The notes: a model not told the origin generated them from the letters alone. Shown: positions 1-6,504, numbered from the stretch's first letter. The stretch is DNA of 6,504 nt from Chlorobiota bacterium (GCA_013153575.1 JAADEE010000179.1:1-6504); one strand, 5' to 3'. Made by a program: numbers and translations.

Positions 1-1
1 A

Positions 2-889
2 AATAGAGATGAAATTAATATTGAAAAATGGGATGATTGTATAAAAAACTCATTAAACAGTCGTGTTTATGCATATTCTTGGTATTTAGATATTACTTCA
101 GAAAAAAAATGGAAGGCAATTATTGTTAATGATTATGAATTTGTTTTGCCATTTGCTGTTAAAAGAAAATATATGATAAATTACGTTTATCAGCCTTTTT
201 TTACACAACAGCTTGGTGTTTTTTCAAAAAATGAAATTAAAGAAGATGTTATTAAGAAACTACTTTCAATTTTTAAAGAAAAGTATCGTTTTGTAAATTT
301 AAATATAAATTCATCGAATAAACTTTCTAATTTTAATATTTCGGAAAAAGTAAATTATGAGTTAAATTTAAATAATTCATATGAAAATTTAAGACAATCA
401 TTTAGTAAAAATACAGAAACATATCTTAAAAAAGCATTAAAAAATAATTTAGGTGTTTCAAATAATGCTACGATTAAAGAGTTAATAAACTTAAAAAGAA
501 ATAAGCCAACAATAAATTTAAGTCCTGATAAGTTAGATTTGTTAGAGAAATTATTAAATGTATGTGAGCAAAAGGAAATGTTAAAAATTTATTCTGCAAA
601 AAATAAAAATGGTGATTTAATATCAGCTTTTGCATTTGTTTTTTCAAGTAATAGAGCTTATTATATTTTCTCGGAATCGAATGAAGAAGGGCGAAAAAAT
701 AATGCAGCATTTTTTTTAATGAATAAGTTTATTGAAGACCATGCAGATAGTAAATTAATTCTTGATTTTGAAGGTTCTATGATACCCGGTGTTGCTCGTT
801 TTTTTAAGGGGTGGGGAGCAAAAAATAATCCGTACTATAATTTCCAAGTAAATAGATTACCTTTGTTTTTGAGGATATTTAAAAAGTAA
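2..889 (+). CDS. FemAB/GNAT-like putative acyl- or aminoacyl-transferase, 5' end outside window
   Basis: The reading frame is open from base 2 to a TAA at 887-889, giving 295 visible residues. The N-terminal motifs (YAYSWYLD at 23-30, then a W at 37 and a Y..VLPF-type strand around 45-51, then QPFFTQQLGVF at 64-74) match, from memory, an uncharacterised Bacteroidota family of about 300 residues related to FemAB/GNAT transferases. By that comparison only some 5-10 residues are missing, and the start lies before the window. No in-frame ATG is present near the left edge; the TTG at 146 falls inside the conserved region and is not a credible start. The C-terminal part carries a GNAT-like core (SAFAFVFSS, then RAYYIFSESNEEGR, then LDFEGSMIPGVARFFKGWGA), where the DFEGS...FF..WGA signature resembles the second GNAT lobe of FemAB proteins. 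No signal peptide is visible, so it is probably cytoplasmic. It sits 11 bases before a flippase gene, which suggests acyl or aminoacyl transfer to a glycan precursor, but the substrate is unknown. Family assignment is fairly sure; function is inference. Confidence 0.8.
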   Translation, partial: NRDEINIEKWDDCIKNSLNSRVYAYSWYLDITSEKKWKAIIVNDYEFVLPFAVKRKYMINYVYQPFFTQQLGVFSKNEIKEDVIKKLLSIFKEKYRFVNLNINSSNKLSNFNISEKVNYELNLNNSYENLRQSFSKNTETYLKKALKNNLGVSNNATIKELINLKRNKPTINLSPDKLDLLEKLLNVCEQKEMLKIYSAKNKNGDLISAFAFVFSSNRAYYIFSESNEEGRKNNAAFFLMNKFIEDHADSKLILDFEGSMIPGVARFFKGWGAKNNPYYNFQVNRLPLFLRIFKK

Positions 890-900
890 AAATTATTAAT

Positions 901-2163
901 TTGCTAAATAAAATAAAACAAATAATAAGTAAAGAGTTTTTTAAAAATGTTTTTACATTAATGACGGGTTCTGCAATTGCTCAAATTATAACAATTGCTG
1001 CAATTCCATTACTTTCACGACTTTTTACACCCGATGAATTTGGTGTGTTTGCTGTTTTCGTAAGTTTAACTTCGTTAATAAGTTCTGTTTCGGCAGGAAG
1101 ATATGAACTTGCAATTATGCTTCCAAAACACAACGAAAAAGCTTTTCATATTTTAATTATTAGTGTTTGGTTGGTAATTTTAACAACAATATTAAGTTTT
1201 ATTATTTTATTTTTATTTTTTAAGCCAATATCAAAATTATTAGAGTTTGAAAATTATCGGTATTTCATATTTTTAGTACCGATTTCAATTTTTTTTCAAG
1301 CAACTTATAAAATTTTTAATAATTGGTTTAGTAGGTTTAAAAATTTTAAAGAAATTTCAATATCAAAAGTTATAAAATCAGGAACAGGAGTTGGCTCAAA
1401 AATTAGCTTTGCATATTTAGGTTTTGGTTCAATTGGACTTGCATTAGGAGAAACTATATCTTGTTTTTTTTCTGGTATTTTTTTATTTTTTAGAAACAAA
1501 AACAAACAAGCATTCAATTATAAATTTAATAAAGAGTTATTGAAAGAAGAAATGATAAAACATAAAAACTTTCCGTTTTTTTCAATGCCAATGGCTTTTT
1601 TAAATTCAATTTCTGTAAATGTTTTAGTTTATTTTTTAACAATTGCATTTAATTCAACAGTTGTAGGTTTATATTCGCAAGCCAATAAGGTTATTAATTT
1701 TCCGTTAAATTTTCTTTCAAATTCTTTCACATCTGTATTTTATCAGAAAATAACAACAACAAAAAATAGAATAAATCTTTATTTATTATCATATATAAGC
1801 TCATTTATAATTGCTTTTGTTATTTTACTTCCTATTGTTTTTTGGGGTGAAGATTTATTTGGCTTTGTGTTAGGAAAAGAATGGATATATTCAGGACATA
1901 TAGCAAAGTTTCTTATACCTTTAGCGGTAGCAGGTTTTGCAACAAGAAATACAAGCTCGGTTTTTTTATATTTAAATTTGCAAAAGTTAACTTTAATATG
2001 GCAAGTAATTTATTTGTTGATTGCAATTTGTATTTTTTATTTCTTTAAAGAAACAAAACTTGATACAATTCTTCTATATTTTTCTTTTTTTGGAGCAATA
2101 ATGTATATTAGTTTAGCATTTGTAGGATATAGAAAACTTAAACAATCTGAATTTTTAAAATAA
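901..2163 (+). CDS. Wzx-type polysaccharide flippase (oligosaccharide/lipopolysaccharide translocase)
   Basis: The 420-residue protein is almost entirely hydrophobic, with about 12 membrane helices (roughly 17-37, 45-63, 84-106, 117-138, 165-182, 183-197, 233-252, 258-276, 297-316, 336-356, 365-382, 389-409), the topology of the MOP-superfamily polysaccharide transporters. Family-typical sequence includes LLSRLFTPDEFGVFAVF (37-53), GRYELAIMLP (66-75) and NNWFSRFKNFKEIS (140-153). Such proteins flip undecaprenyl-linked glycan units from the cytoplasmic to the periplasmic face of the inner membrane. The chosen start is TTG at 901: an in-frame stop lies at 880-882, no ATG occurs before 961, and the first 20 residues form the basic amphipathic lead (MLNKIKQIISKEFFKNVFTL) that homologues usually have before TM1. 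Starting at ATG 961 would remove most of it. No Shine-Dalgarno motif is seen; the upstream bases are A/T only. It lies 11 bases after the FemAB-like gene and 6 bases before an acetyltransferase gene, consistent with one operon. The glycan cannot be predicted. Confidence 0.92.
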   Translation: MLNKIKQIISKEFFKNVFTLMTGSAIAQIITIAAIPLLSRLFTPDEFGVFAVFVSLTSLISSVSAGRYELAIMLPKHNEKAFHILIISVWLVILTTILSFIILFLFFKPISKLLEFENYRYFIFLVPISIFFQATYKIFNNWFSRFKNFKEISISKVIKSGTGVGSKISFAYLGFGSIGLALGETISCFFSGIFLFFRNKNKQAFNYKFNKELLKEEMIKHKNFPFFSMPMAFLNSISVNVLVYFLTIAFNSTVVGLYSQANKVINFPLNFLSNSFTSVFYQKITTTKNRINLYLLSYISSFIIAFVILLPIVFWGEDLFGFVLGKEWIYSGHIAKFLIPLAVAGFATRNTSSVFLYLNLQKLTLIWQVIYLLIAICIFYFFKETKLDTILLYFSFFGAIMYISLAFVGYRKLKQSEFLK

Positions 2164-2169
2164 TTTAAA

Positions 2170-2691
2170 ATGAGAATATTAGTTTTAAAATTTTTCAAAC
2201 TTTTTTATAAGCAAATGGATTTATCTGTTTATTATTCTGTAAAAAAGATGTTTCTTATATTTTTTATGCAAAAAATTATTGGTGTAAATAGAAAAGTTCC
2301 TTGGCCTGTTCATTTTACATCTTTTGTTAAATCTCATGAAAATATAAAAAAGAAAACAGCTAAAAATCCGGGAGCTGCTCCGGGGTGTTATATTGATGGA
2401 CGTAATGGAATTATAATTGAAGAAAATGTTTGGATAGGACCTAATGTTTCAATAATTAGTCAAAATCATAGTTTAACAAAATATACAAACTACAAAAAAG
2501 CAAATCCCATAAAAATAGGAAAGAATTCATTGCTAACAACAGGTTGTATAATTTTACCGGAAGTTGAGCTTGGCGAACATACAATTGTTGCTGCAGGTGC
2601 TGTTGTTACAAAATCATTTCCTGAAAAGAATCAAGTTCTTGCCGGTAATCCTGCAAAAGTTATTAAGGTTATTGATGATTATGAAAATTAG
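2170..2691 (+). CDS. Hexapeptide-repeat (LbetaH) O-acetyltransferase, WcaF/NodL/maltose-acetyltransferase type
   Basis: This 173-residue protein has the layout of sugar O-acetyltransferases that use acetyl-CoA. An N-terminal basic/hydrophobic stretch (1-42) is followed by WPVHFTS (45-51), hexapeptide-repeat turns (APGCYIDGRNGIIIEENVWIGP, residues 70-91), the SQNHS motif (97-101) whose His100 is the expected catalytic base, PIKIG (113-117), and the closing turns VAAGAVVTKSFPE (140-152) and GNPAKVIK (159-166). This profile fits the WcaF/NodL-like proteins seen in polysaccharide clusters; the acceptor is probably a sugar hydroxyl in the glycan handled by the adjacent flippase, which is inference. 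One detail is unusual: where relatives usually have a W-I/L-G turn after PIKIG, this protein reads NSLLTTGC (119-126). The ATG at 2170 follows the flippase stop by 6 bases and has an A-rich leader (taatttaaa). The TAG stop at 2689-2691 overlaps the end of the opposing gldB gene. Confidence 0.92.
   Translation: MRILVLKFFKLFYKQMDLSVYYSVKKMFLIFFMQKIIGVNRKVPWPVHFTSFVKSHENIKKKTAKNPGAAPGCYIDGRNGIIIEENVWIGPNVSIISQNHSLTKYTNYKKANPIKIGKNSLLTTGCIILPEVELGEHTIVAAGAVVTKSFPEKNQVLAGNPAKVIKVIDDYEN
2688..2691. other. 4-base tail-to-tail overlap of two convergent genes
   Basis: The bases ttag at 2688-2691 hold two stop codons on opposite strands: TAG (2689-2691) ends the + strand acetyltransferase, and TTA (2688-2690), which is TAA on the - strand, ends gldB. 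There is therefore no intergenic space between the two transcription units. No clear hairpin with a T-run was recognised immediately around the junction, so any terminator must lie inside one of the coding regions or be replaced by Rho-dependent or collision-driven termination. The overlap is read directly from the sequence; the consequence for termination is inference. Confidence 0.95.
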
Positions 2692-3707
2692 GGATTATAT
2701 TTTGCTCCTGCTAAAATTTTTCTTGCATCTTTTTCTTCCATTAATTCTTTTAAGCTAATTTTAGGATTTTTAATCATATAGTTTTCAACAATTTTAAATC
2801 CTATAAAAGCACCTGCTCTAGGAGCAGAAACATCTGCAAAGATTGATGTGTAAGGAGCATCACCAACAAATTTTCTTATTTCATTTTTATCTGTTGAAAA
2901 AAGTAAACGTTTTTCAGCAATGTAATTCCATATTTTTGTTTCATATTTAACAGCCCATGAAAGTTGTTTTTCTGTATATCTCCATTTTAAAGTGTCAGCA
3001 GTATTTGGTAGCATGCAATTTAAATAATATTGCATTTTTCCTTCATAAATAATATTGTCTAAAAAGTTATCCGAATTTGTATTGTCAAAAGGATAGTCCG
3101 ATTCAGCAATAGACCTCATTAAATCTACAGGTATCATCTCTTTGGTCATCCTTCTTTTTTGGTACATGCTAAAACCAACTTTGTCATATAAATTGAAGTT
3201 TTTCCAACCTAAATATTTATCTATTCCAACTCCCATAACACTATCAAGCGTTACAACAGAATATCCAAAAGATGAGAAAAAAGTGTAAATTTCAGGAATA
3301 TAATTGTTTGGAAAATAATATTTATAATGTTTAAATGCATCTTCAATTTTTGGTAATTGTTCTTTGTCAAAGTTTGGAAATTCTTTTTTTAAAACATCAA
3401 ACATTCCTTCTGTTTTCCAGTATCTAACAAATAGGTCGAGGTTCTTTCCATAATTTGGATCTTCGCAACTCCCCATTTCAACAATTTGATAATTAAATAG
3501 TTTGAAAAATTCGCCATATTTTTGTTTGTAATAATTTATATAAAAATCAGAACTGTCGACATTAAATTTGAAAAGATCTTTTTCAAAATGTTTAGTTTTT
3601 ATTTTAATATTAATGTTTGAAACATCAACATCATATTTGTTATTTTTATTTTTACATGAACTTGCAAATAATAAAACTAAAACAGAAATGTAAAATATAT
3701 TCTTCAT
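2688..3707 (-). CDS. gldB: Gliding motility lipoprotein GldB
   Basis: This 339-residue protein begins with a lipoprotein signal peptide: MKN, a hydrophobic core (IFYISVLVLLFA), then ASSC with Cys18 as the expected lipidated residue. The next residues (KNKNNKYD) lack the acidic cluster typical of Bacteroidota lipoprotein surface-export signals, so a periplasm-facing location is likely. The body matches the GldB family as I know it: FEKDLF (41-46), KYGEFF (63-68), YFPNNYIPEIYTFFSSFGYS (131-150), GIDKYLGW (161-168), YEGKMQYYLN (221-230), LLFSTD (268-273), APYTSIFADVSAPRAGAFIG (284-303) and the C-terminal DARKIL..AKYNP (327-339). In Flavobacterium johnsoniae, GldB is required for gliding; its biochemical role is not established, and homologues also occur in species that do not glide. 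The ATG at 3707 has the A-rich leader aataacaaa. Its usual neighbour gldC is not adjacent on either side. It follows glmS by 83 bases containing a hairpin, so co-transcription is uncertain. Confidence 0.9.
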   Translation of the reverse strand: MKNIFYISVLVLLFASSCKNKNNKYDVDVSNINIKIKTKHFEKDLFKFNVDSSDFYINYYKQKYGEFFKLFNYQIVEMGSCEDPNYGKNLDLFVRYWKTEGMFDVLKKEFPNFDKEQLPKIEDAFKHYKYYFPNNYIPEIYTFFSSFGYSVVTLDSVMGVGIDKYLGWKNFNLYDKVGFSMYQKRRMTKEMIPVDLMRSIAESDYPFDNTNSDNFLDNIIYEGKMQYYLNCMLPNTADTLKWRYTEKQLSWAVKYETKIWNYIAEKRLLFSTDKNEIRKFVGDAPYTSIFADVSAPRAGAFIGFKIVENYMIKNPKISLKELMEEKDARKILAGAKYNP

Positions 3708-3723
3708 TTTGTTATTAATTTGA

Positions 3724-3768
3724 AAAAGGTTTTAACAGTTTAGAAATTCTAAATCGATAAAACCTTTT
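3724..3768 (-). terminator. Imperfect hairpin between glmS and gldB: probable glmS terminator or gldB leader element
   Basis: A perfect 11-base inverted repeat (aaaaggtttta at 3724-3734 and taaaacctttt at 3758-3768) encloses a second palindrome (tttagaa at 3739-3745 and ttctaaa at 3747-3753), separated by a 4-by-4 mismatch. The result is a 45-base two-part stem-loop 22 bases after the glmS stop. On the - strand the descending arm ends in TTTTT (3727-3723) and is then broken by C, so the U-tract lies mostly inside the stem, which makes it a weak intrinsic terminator. Its 3' foot is only 16 bases before the gldB ATG, so it could instead act in the gldB leader. No recognisable Bacteroidota promoter (TTG / TAnnTTTG) was found in 3708-3790. 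The structure is seen; its function is inferred. Confidence 0.6.
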
Positions 3769-3790
3769 AACTTTATAAATATTTTTTATT

Positions 3791-5632
3791 TTATTCTACA
3801 GTAACAGATTTTGCTAAATTTCTAGGTTGATCAACATTGCAATCTCTCATTACGGCAATATGGTATGATAAAAGTTGCAATGGAACAACAGTCAATAATG
3901 GTGCAATTGCTTCATGTGATTTTGGAACTTCAATAACATGGTCTGCCATACTTTTTATAACAGTATCACCTTCTGTTACAATTGCAATTACTTTTCCGTT
4001 ACGTGCTTTAACTTCTTGAATATTACTTACAATTTTTTCATAAGAATTATCTTGTGTTGCAATAACAACAACCGGCATATTTTCATCAATTAATGCAATT
4101 GGACCATGTTTCATTTCTGCTGCAGGATAACCTTCTGCATGAATGTATGAAATTTCTTTTAACTTTAAAGCACCTTCTAAAGCAACAGGAAATAAGTAAC
4201 CTCTTCCTAAATATAAGAAATTTGTAGCATCTTTATATAGTTCAGATATTTTTTTAATTATAGGATCAGATTTTAAAATTTCTTCAACTTTTTTAGGAAC
4301 ATCAGTTAATTCTTTTATTAAACTAGTATATTCATCATCAGAAATAGTGTTATTATTTTTTCCTAAAATTATAGCAATCATTGTAAGAACAGTAACTTGT
4401 GCAGTAAATGCTTTTGTTGATGCTACTCCTATTTCCGGACCTGCGTGTGTGTATACTCCTGCATGTGTTTCTCTGGGAATACTTGCACCTACAACATTAC
4501 AAATTCCCAAAACTGTTGCTCCTGCTTCTTTTGCAATGTTAATAGCCGCAAGAGTGTCTGCGGTTTCACCACTTTGGCTGATTGCAATTACAACATCATC
4601 TTCATAAATAATAGGTTTTCTATACCTAAATTCTGATCCATATTCAACTTCAACAGGAACTCTTGCAAGAGTTTCAATTAAGTATTCTGCAACAAGCCCT
4701 GCATGCCATGATGTTCCACAAGCAATTATTATAATTCTTTTTGCTTTTTCAAGTTTTGGCATAACTTCAAAGAGCCCACCAAGTCTTATTTCTGATAAGT
4801 CTGCAGCAACTCTTCCTCTAAATGTGTCTAAAATAGATTTTGGTTGTTCAAAAATTTCTTTAAGCATAAAATGCTCATATCCATTTTTCTCTATTGAACC
4901 AATATCCATTGTTAATTTTTGGATAAGAGGTTTTAGCTCATCATTTCCAATTGTTTTTAGAGTTAGTTGGTCTTTTTTTATAATTGCAACATTATCATTA
5001 TTTAGGTAGATAACACTATCGGTATGTTCAATAATTGGTGTTGCATCCGATGCTATATAGTATTCTCCTTCACCTATTCCGATAACAAGAGGACTTCCTT
5101 TGCGTGCAGCAATTAGTTTGTCTGGTTCATCTTTTGAGATAATAACAATTCCATAAGCACCAATTACTTTTGAAAGGGCAAGTCTTACAGCATGTTCTGC
5201 ATCAATTTCACCATTTCCTTTTATGTAAATGTATTCAATTAAGTTTGCAAGAACTTCAGTGTCTGTCTGACTTTTAAATTTATAACCTCTATCTTCTAAT
5301 TTTCTTTTTAATCTTCCGTAATTTTCAATAATACCATTATGAATTACTGTAAATTTATTATTTTGTGAAGTGTGAGGGTGTGCATTAACGTCATTAGGTT
5401 CTCCGTGTGTTGCCCATCTTGTATGTCCAATTCCTATAACGCCGGAAACGTCTTTGTTTTTTACAAGTTTTTCAAGTTCAGAAACCTTCCCTTTTTTCTT
5501 AAATATTTTTGTTTCATTTCCTATTATTGCAACACCTGCAGAGTCGTATCCTCTGTATTCAAGTCTTTTTAATCCGTTTATAAGTATTGGATATGCATCT
5601 TTTTCACCAATATATCCTACAATTCCACACAT
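3791..5632 (-). CDS. glmS: Glutamine-fructose-6-phosphate aminotransferase (isomerizing), GlmS
   Basis: GlmS converts fructose-6-phosphate and glutamine to glucosamine-6-phosphate and glutamate, the entry step to UDP-GlcNAc for peptidoglycan, lipid A and surface glycans; it is cytoplasmic. The protein is 613 residues, close to the 609 of E. coli. The N-terminal class II glutaminase domain (about 2-240) begins MCGIVGYIG with Cys2 as the nucleophile after Met removal, and shows YRGYDSAG (26-33), GHTRWATHGEPN (69-80), HNG (98-100) and QTDTE (122-126). Two SIS isomerase domains follow: the first with ACGTSWHAG (304-312), SQSGETADT (352-360) and STKAFTAQ (405-412), the second with GRGYLFPVALEGALKLKEIS (476-495). 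Glu493, His509 and Lys608 correspond to E. coli Glu488, His504 and Lys603. The C-terminus DQPRNLAKSVTVE is canonical, so the enzyme looks intact. It starts 25 bases after the DUF4270 stop, probably co-transcribed; the leader is A-rich without a Shine-Dalgarno motif. That gap is too small for a glmS ribozyme. Confidence 0.99.
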   Translation of the reverse strand: MCGIVGYIGEKDAYPILINGLKRLEYRGYDSAGVAIIGNETKIFKKKGKVSELEKLVKNKDVSGVIGIGHTRWATHGEPNDVNAHPHTSQNNKFTVIHNGIIENYGRLKRKLEDRGYKFKSQTDTEVLANLIEYIYIKGNGEIDAEHAVRLALSKVIGAYGIVIISKDEPDKLIAARKGSPLVIGIGEGEYYIASDATPIIEHTDSVIYLNNDNVAIIKKDQLTLKTIGNDELKPLIQKLTMDIGSIEKNGYEHFMLKEIFEQPKSILDTFRGRVAADLSEIRLGGLFEVMPKLEKAKRIIIIACGTSWHAGLVAEYLIETLARVPVEVEYGSEFRYRKPIIYEDDVVIAISQSGETADTLAAINIAKEAGATVLGICNVVGASIPRETHAGVYTHAGPEIGVASTKAFTAQVTVLTMIAIILGKNNNTISDDEYTSLIKELTDVPKKVEEILKSDPIIKKISELYKDATNFLYLGRGYLFPVALEGALKLKEISYIHAEGYPAAEMKHGPIALIDENMPVVVIATQDNSYEKIVSNIQEVKARNGKVIAIVTEGDTVIKSMADHVIEVPKSHEAIAPLLTVVPLQLLSYHIAVMRDCNVDQPRNLAKSVTVE

Positions 5633-5657
5633 AATAGTTTAGGTTTATTTTTTGTGT

Positions 5658-6503
5658 TTATAATTTTGTATAACTTATAACAAGTCTTGTTCTGTTTGAA
5701 TTATTGCCTGTTGTTATAACAGAACGTTTCATATTTGAGTATGATGAGTTTATAGAAAGTAATAATCCACAATTATCAACATCACCCTCTATTAAATCCC
5801 TAATATAACCTGCTATATCATATTTATATGAACCATCAAGGTATGGGACACTTATATATCCTGCACTAGAGTAATATTCAGGTAGTAAAAATGTTTCTCC
5901 GTCTGCATTTATTCCGGAAATTGTAATAGCATCAATTGCTGGAAAATCATCTTCATATGTGTATATCGATGGTGCTGTATTGACAATTAATTCAGCTCTG
6001 TTTATTGCTATGTCTCCTAAGTCTTTTAGTTTTTCTATAAATGGGAAATTAACAATAACTTTAAGGCCGGACATCCCTTGTATATATGCAACAGAATCTT
6101 GTATATTTGTTTCTTCATCAAGGTTTATTGATGAGTTTGAATAATCGTGTTCAAATGTATTGTATCTAACATTTCCACTAATAGCAGTTCCAACTTTAAA
6201 TGTGTATTCTCCTTCTGCATCATGATAATATATATTTATTGTAGAAAGTGTGTCTAGTTTATATTTTAAAATAGCACCATCTCCCCCATCTGATTCAGAT
6301 GTTACATATGTCCCATGAAAAAAGTCTTTAAATTCATCTGTTGTTGATATATCTGCAAGGCTACTAAAACTTTCAGCAAATTCATCACTTAGTTTTATAG
6401 TTATTATAGAGTCTTCAATATTTGGAGTGTAAGATATTTCGCCTATAATGTCACCAATTGAGATTTCATTATATTCTGCTTTACTATAATATTGAATTGT
6501 ATC
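5658..6503 (-). CDS. DUF4270 family protein, C-terminal 281 residues (start outside window)
   Basis: The frame is open from the right window edge to a TAA at 5658-5660; the N-terminus, expected to carry a lipoprotein signal, is not visible. The Met at 6074 is internal: strongly coding sequence continues upstream with no stop. Landmarks, numbered from the first visible residue, are FKDFFHGTYV (58-67), TINIYYHDAEGEYTF (88-102), FEHDYSNSSI (117-126), YIQGMSGLKV (140-149) with a following INFPF-like strand, then INRAEL, KYDIAGYIRDLI, NCGLLLSIN and the terminal RTRLVISYTKL. This series (an F..yF.G element, an S.x.IYY strand, a YIQG..G..V element, an inkAEL strand and a Y..nI..YI segment) matches my memory of DUF4270, a beta-rich Bacteroidota envelope protein of unknown function. 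DUF4270 genes are often found directly upstream of glmS in this phylum, which supports the call. It is spaced 25 bases from glmS in the same direction. The role is unknown; a cell-surface lipoprotein is inference. Confidence 0.85.
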   Translation of the reverse strand, partial: DTIQYYSKAEYNEISIGDIIGEISYTPNIEDSIITIKLSDEFAESFSSLADISTTDEFKDFFHGTYVTSESDGGDGAILKYKLDTLSTINIYYHDAEGEYTFKVGTAISGNVRYNTFEHDYSNSSINLDEETNIQDSVAYIQGMSGLKVIVNFPFIEKLKDLGDIAINRAELIVNTAPSIYTYEDDFPAIDAITISGINADGETFLLPEYYSSAGYISVPYLDGSYKYDIAGYIRDLIEGDVDNCGLLLSINSSYSNMKRSVITTGNNSNRTRLVISYTKL

Positions 6504-6504
6504 A

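Noticed and set aside
474..710. Antisense open frame inside the FemAB-like gene
   Set aside because: It lies wholly opposite a gene with clear family motifs, has no recognisable domain, and arises easily in AT-rich DNA.
146..889. TTG at 146 as the start of the first gene
   Set aside because: Coding sequence with family motifs (YAYSWYLD) continues in frame upstream to base 2 without a stop, so the gene simply runs off the left edge.
1305..1517. Antisense open frame inside the flippase gene
   Set aside because: It is a reverse-complement shadow of the flippase membrane region with no independent motif or leader.
2564..2758. Small Leu-rich frame spanning the acetyltransferase-gldB junction
   Set aside because: It is out of frame with both recognised genes; the hydrophobic appearance comes from reading T-rich codons of real genes in the wrong frame.
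4347..4607. 86-residue open frame opposite glmS (also shorter ones at 3837-4019, 4445-4636, 4824-5009, 5372-5572, 5454-5642)
   Set aside because: All are antisense to a fully intact, highly conserved glmS and show no motif or initiation context.
5633..5657. glmS ribozyme or other riboswitch in front of glmS
   Set aside because: Only 25 bases separate glmS from the upstream stop codon, far less than the ribozyme needs, and that element is known from Gram-positive bacteria.
5658..6074. A stand-alone 138-residue gene starting at the Met at 6074
   Set aside because: The same frame stays open to 6503 and the upstream residues (YIQG just before the Met, IYY strand) belong to the DUF4270 pattern, so this Met is internal.
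5959..6144. 61-residue + strand frame opposite the DUF4270 gene
   Set aside because: It is antisense to conserved DUF4270 motifs and has no support of its own.
1..6504. CRISPR arrays, tRNA or rRNA genes, insertion-sequence ends or long direct repeats
   Set aside because: None was recognised on reading; the repetitive look of many stretches is due to A/T homopolymer runs.

Overview
The window is very AT-rich. It uses A-rich sequences instead of clear Shine-Dalgarno motifs in front of its genes, and it carries a gliding-motility lipoprotein of the GldB family next to a DUF4270-glmS pair. GldB and DUF4270 are, to my knowledge, families of the phylum Bacteroidota, so I assign the DNA to a low-GC member of that phylum (class not resolved). 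There are no RNA genes, insertion sequences, CRISPR arrays or long non-coding gaps; coding density is above 95 percent.

Left part (1-2691, + strand): three tightly packed genes that look like the downstream end of a surface-polysaccharide operon. They are a FemAB/GNAT-like putative acyl- or aminoacyl-transferase (5' end cut by the window edge), a 12-helix Wzx-type polysaccharide flippase beginning at a TTG codon, and a left-handed beta-helix (hexapeptide repeat) O-acetyltransferase. The gaps are only 11 and 6 bases. Together they suggest modification of a lipid-linked glycan (transfer of acyl or acetyl groups) and its export across the inner membrane.

Right part (2688-6504, - strand): reading in the direction of transcription, the 3' part of a DUF4270 protein, then 25 bases later glmS (glutamine:fructose-6-phosphate aminotransferase, the first committed step to UDP-GlcNAc), then after an 83-base gap with a 45-base imperfect hairpin, gldB. 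The gldB and acetyltransferase genes run tail to tail and overlap by 4 bases, so the two opposing transcription units meet without a spacer or terminator.

I did not find a convincing undescribed system. The points most worth a second look are the glmS-gldB hairpin placed 16 bases before the gldB start, the overlapping convergent stop codons, the separation of gldB from its usual partner gldC, the uncharacterised FemAB/GNAT-like protein, and the linkage of a DUF4270 surface protein to glmS.
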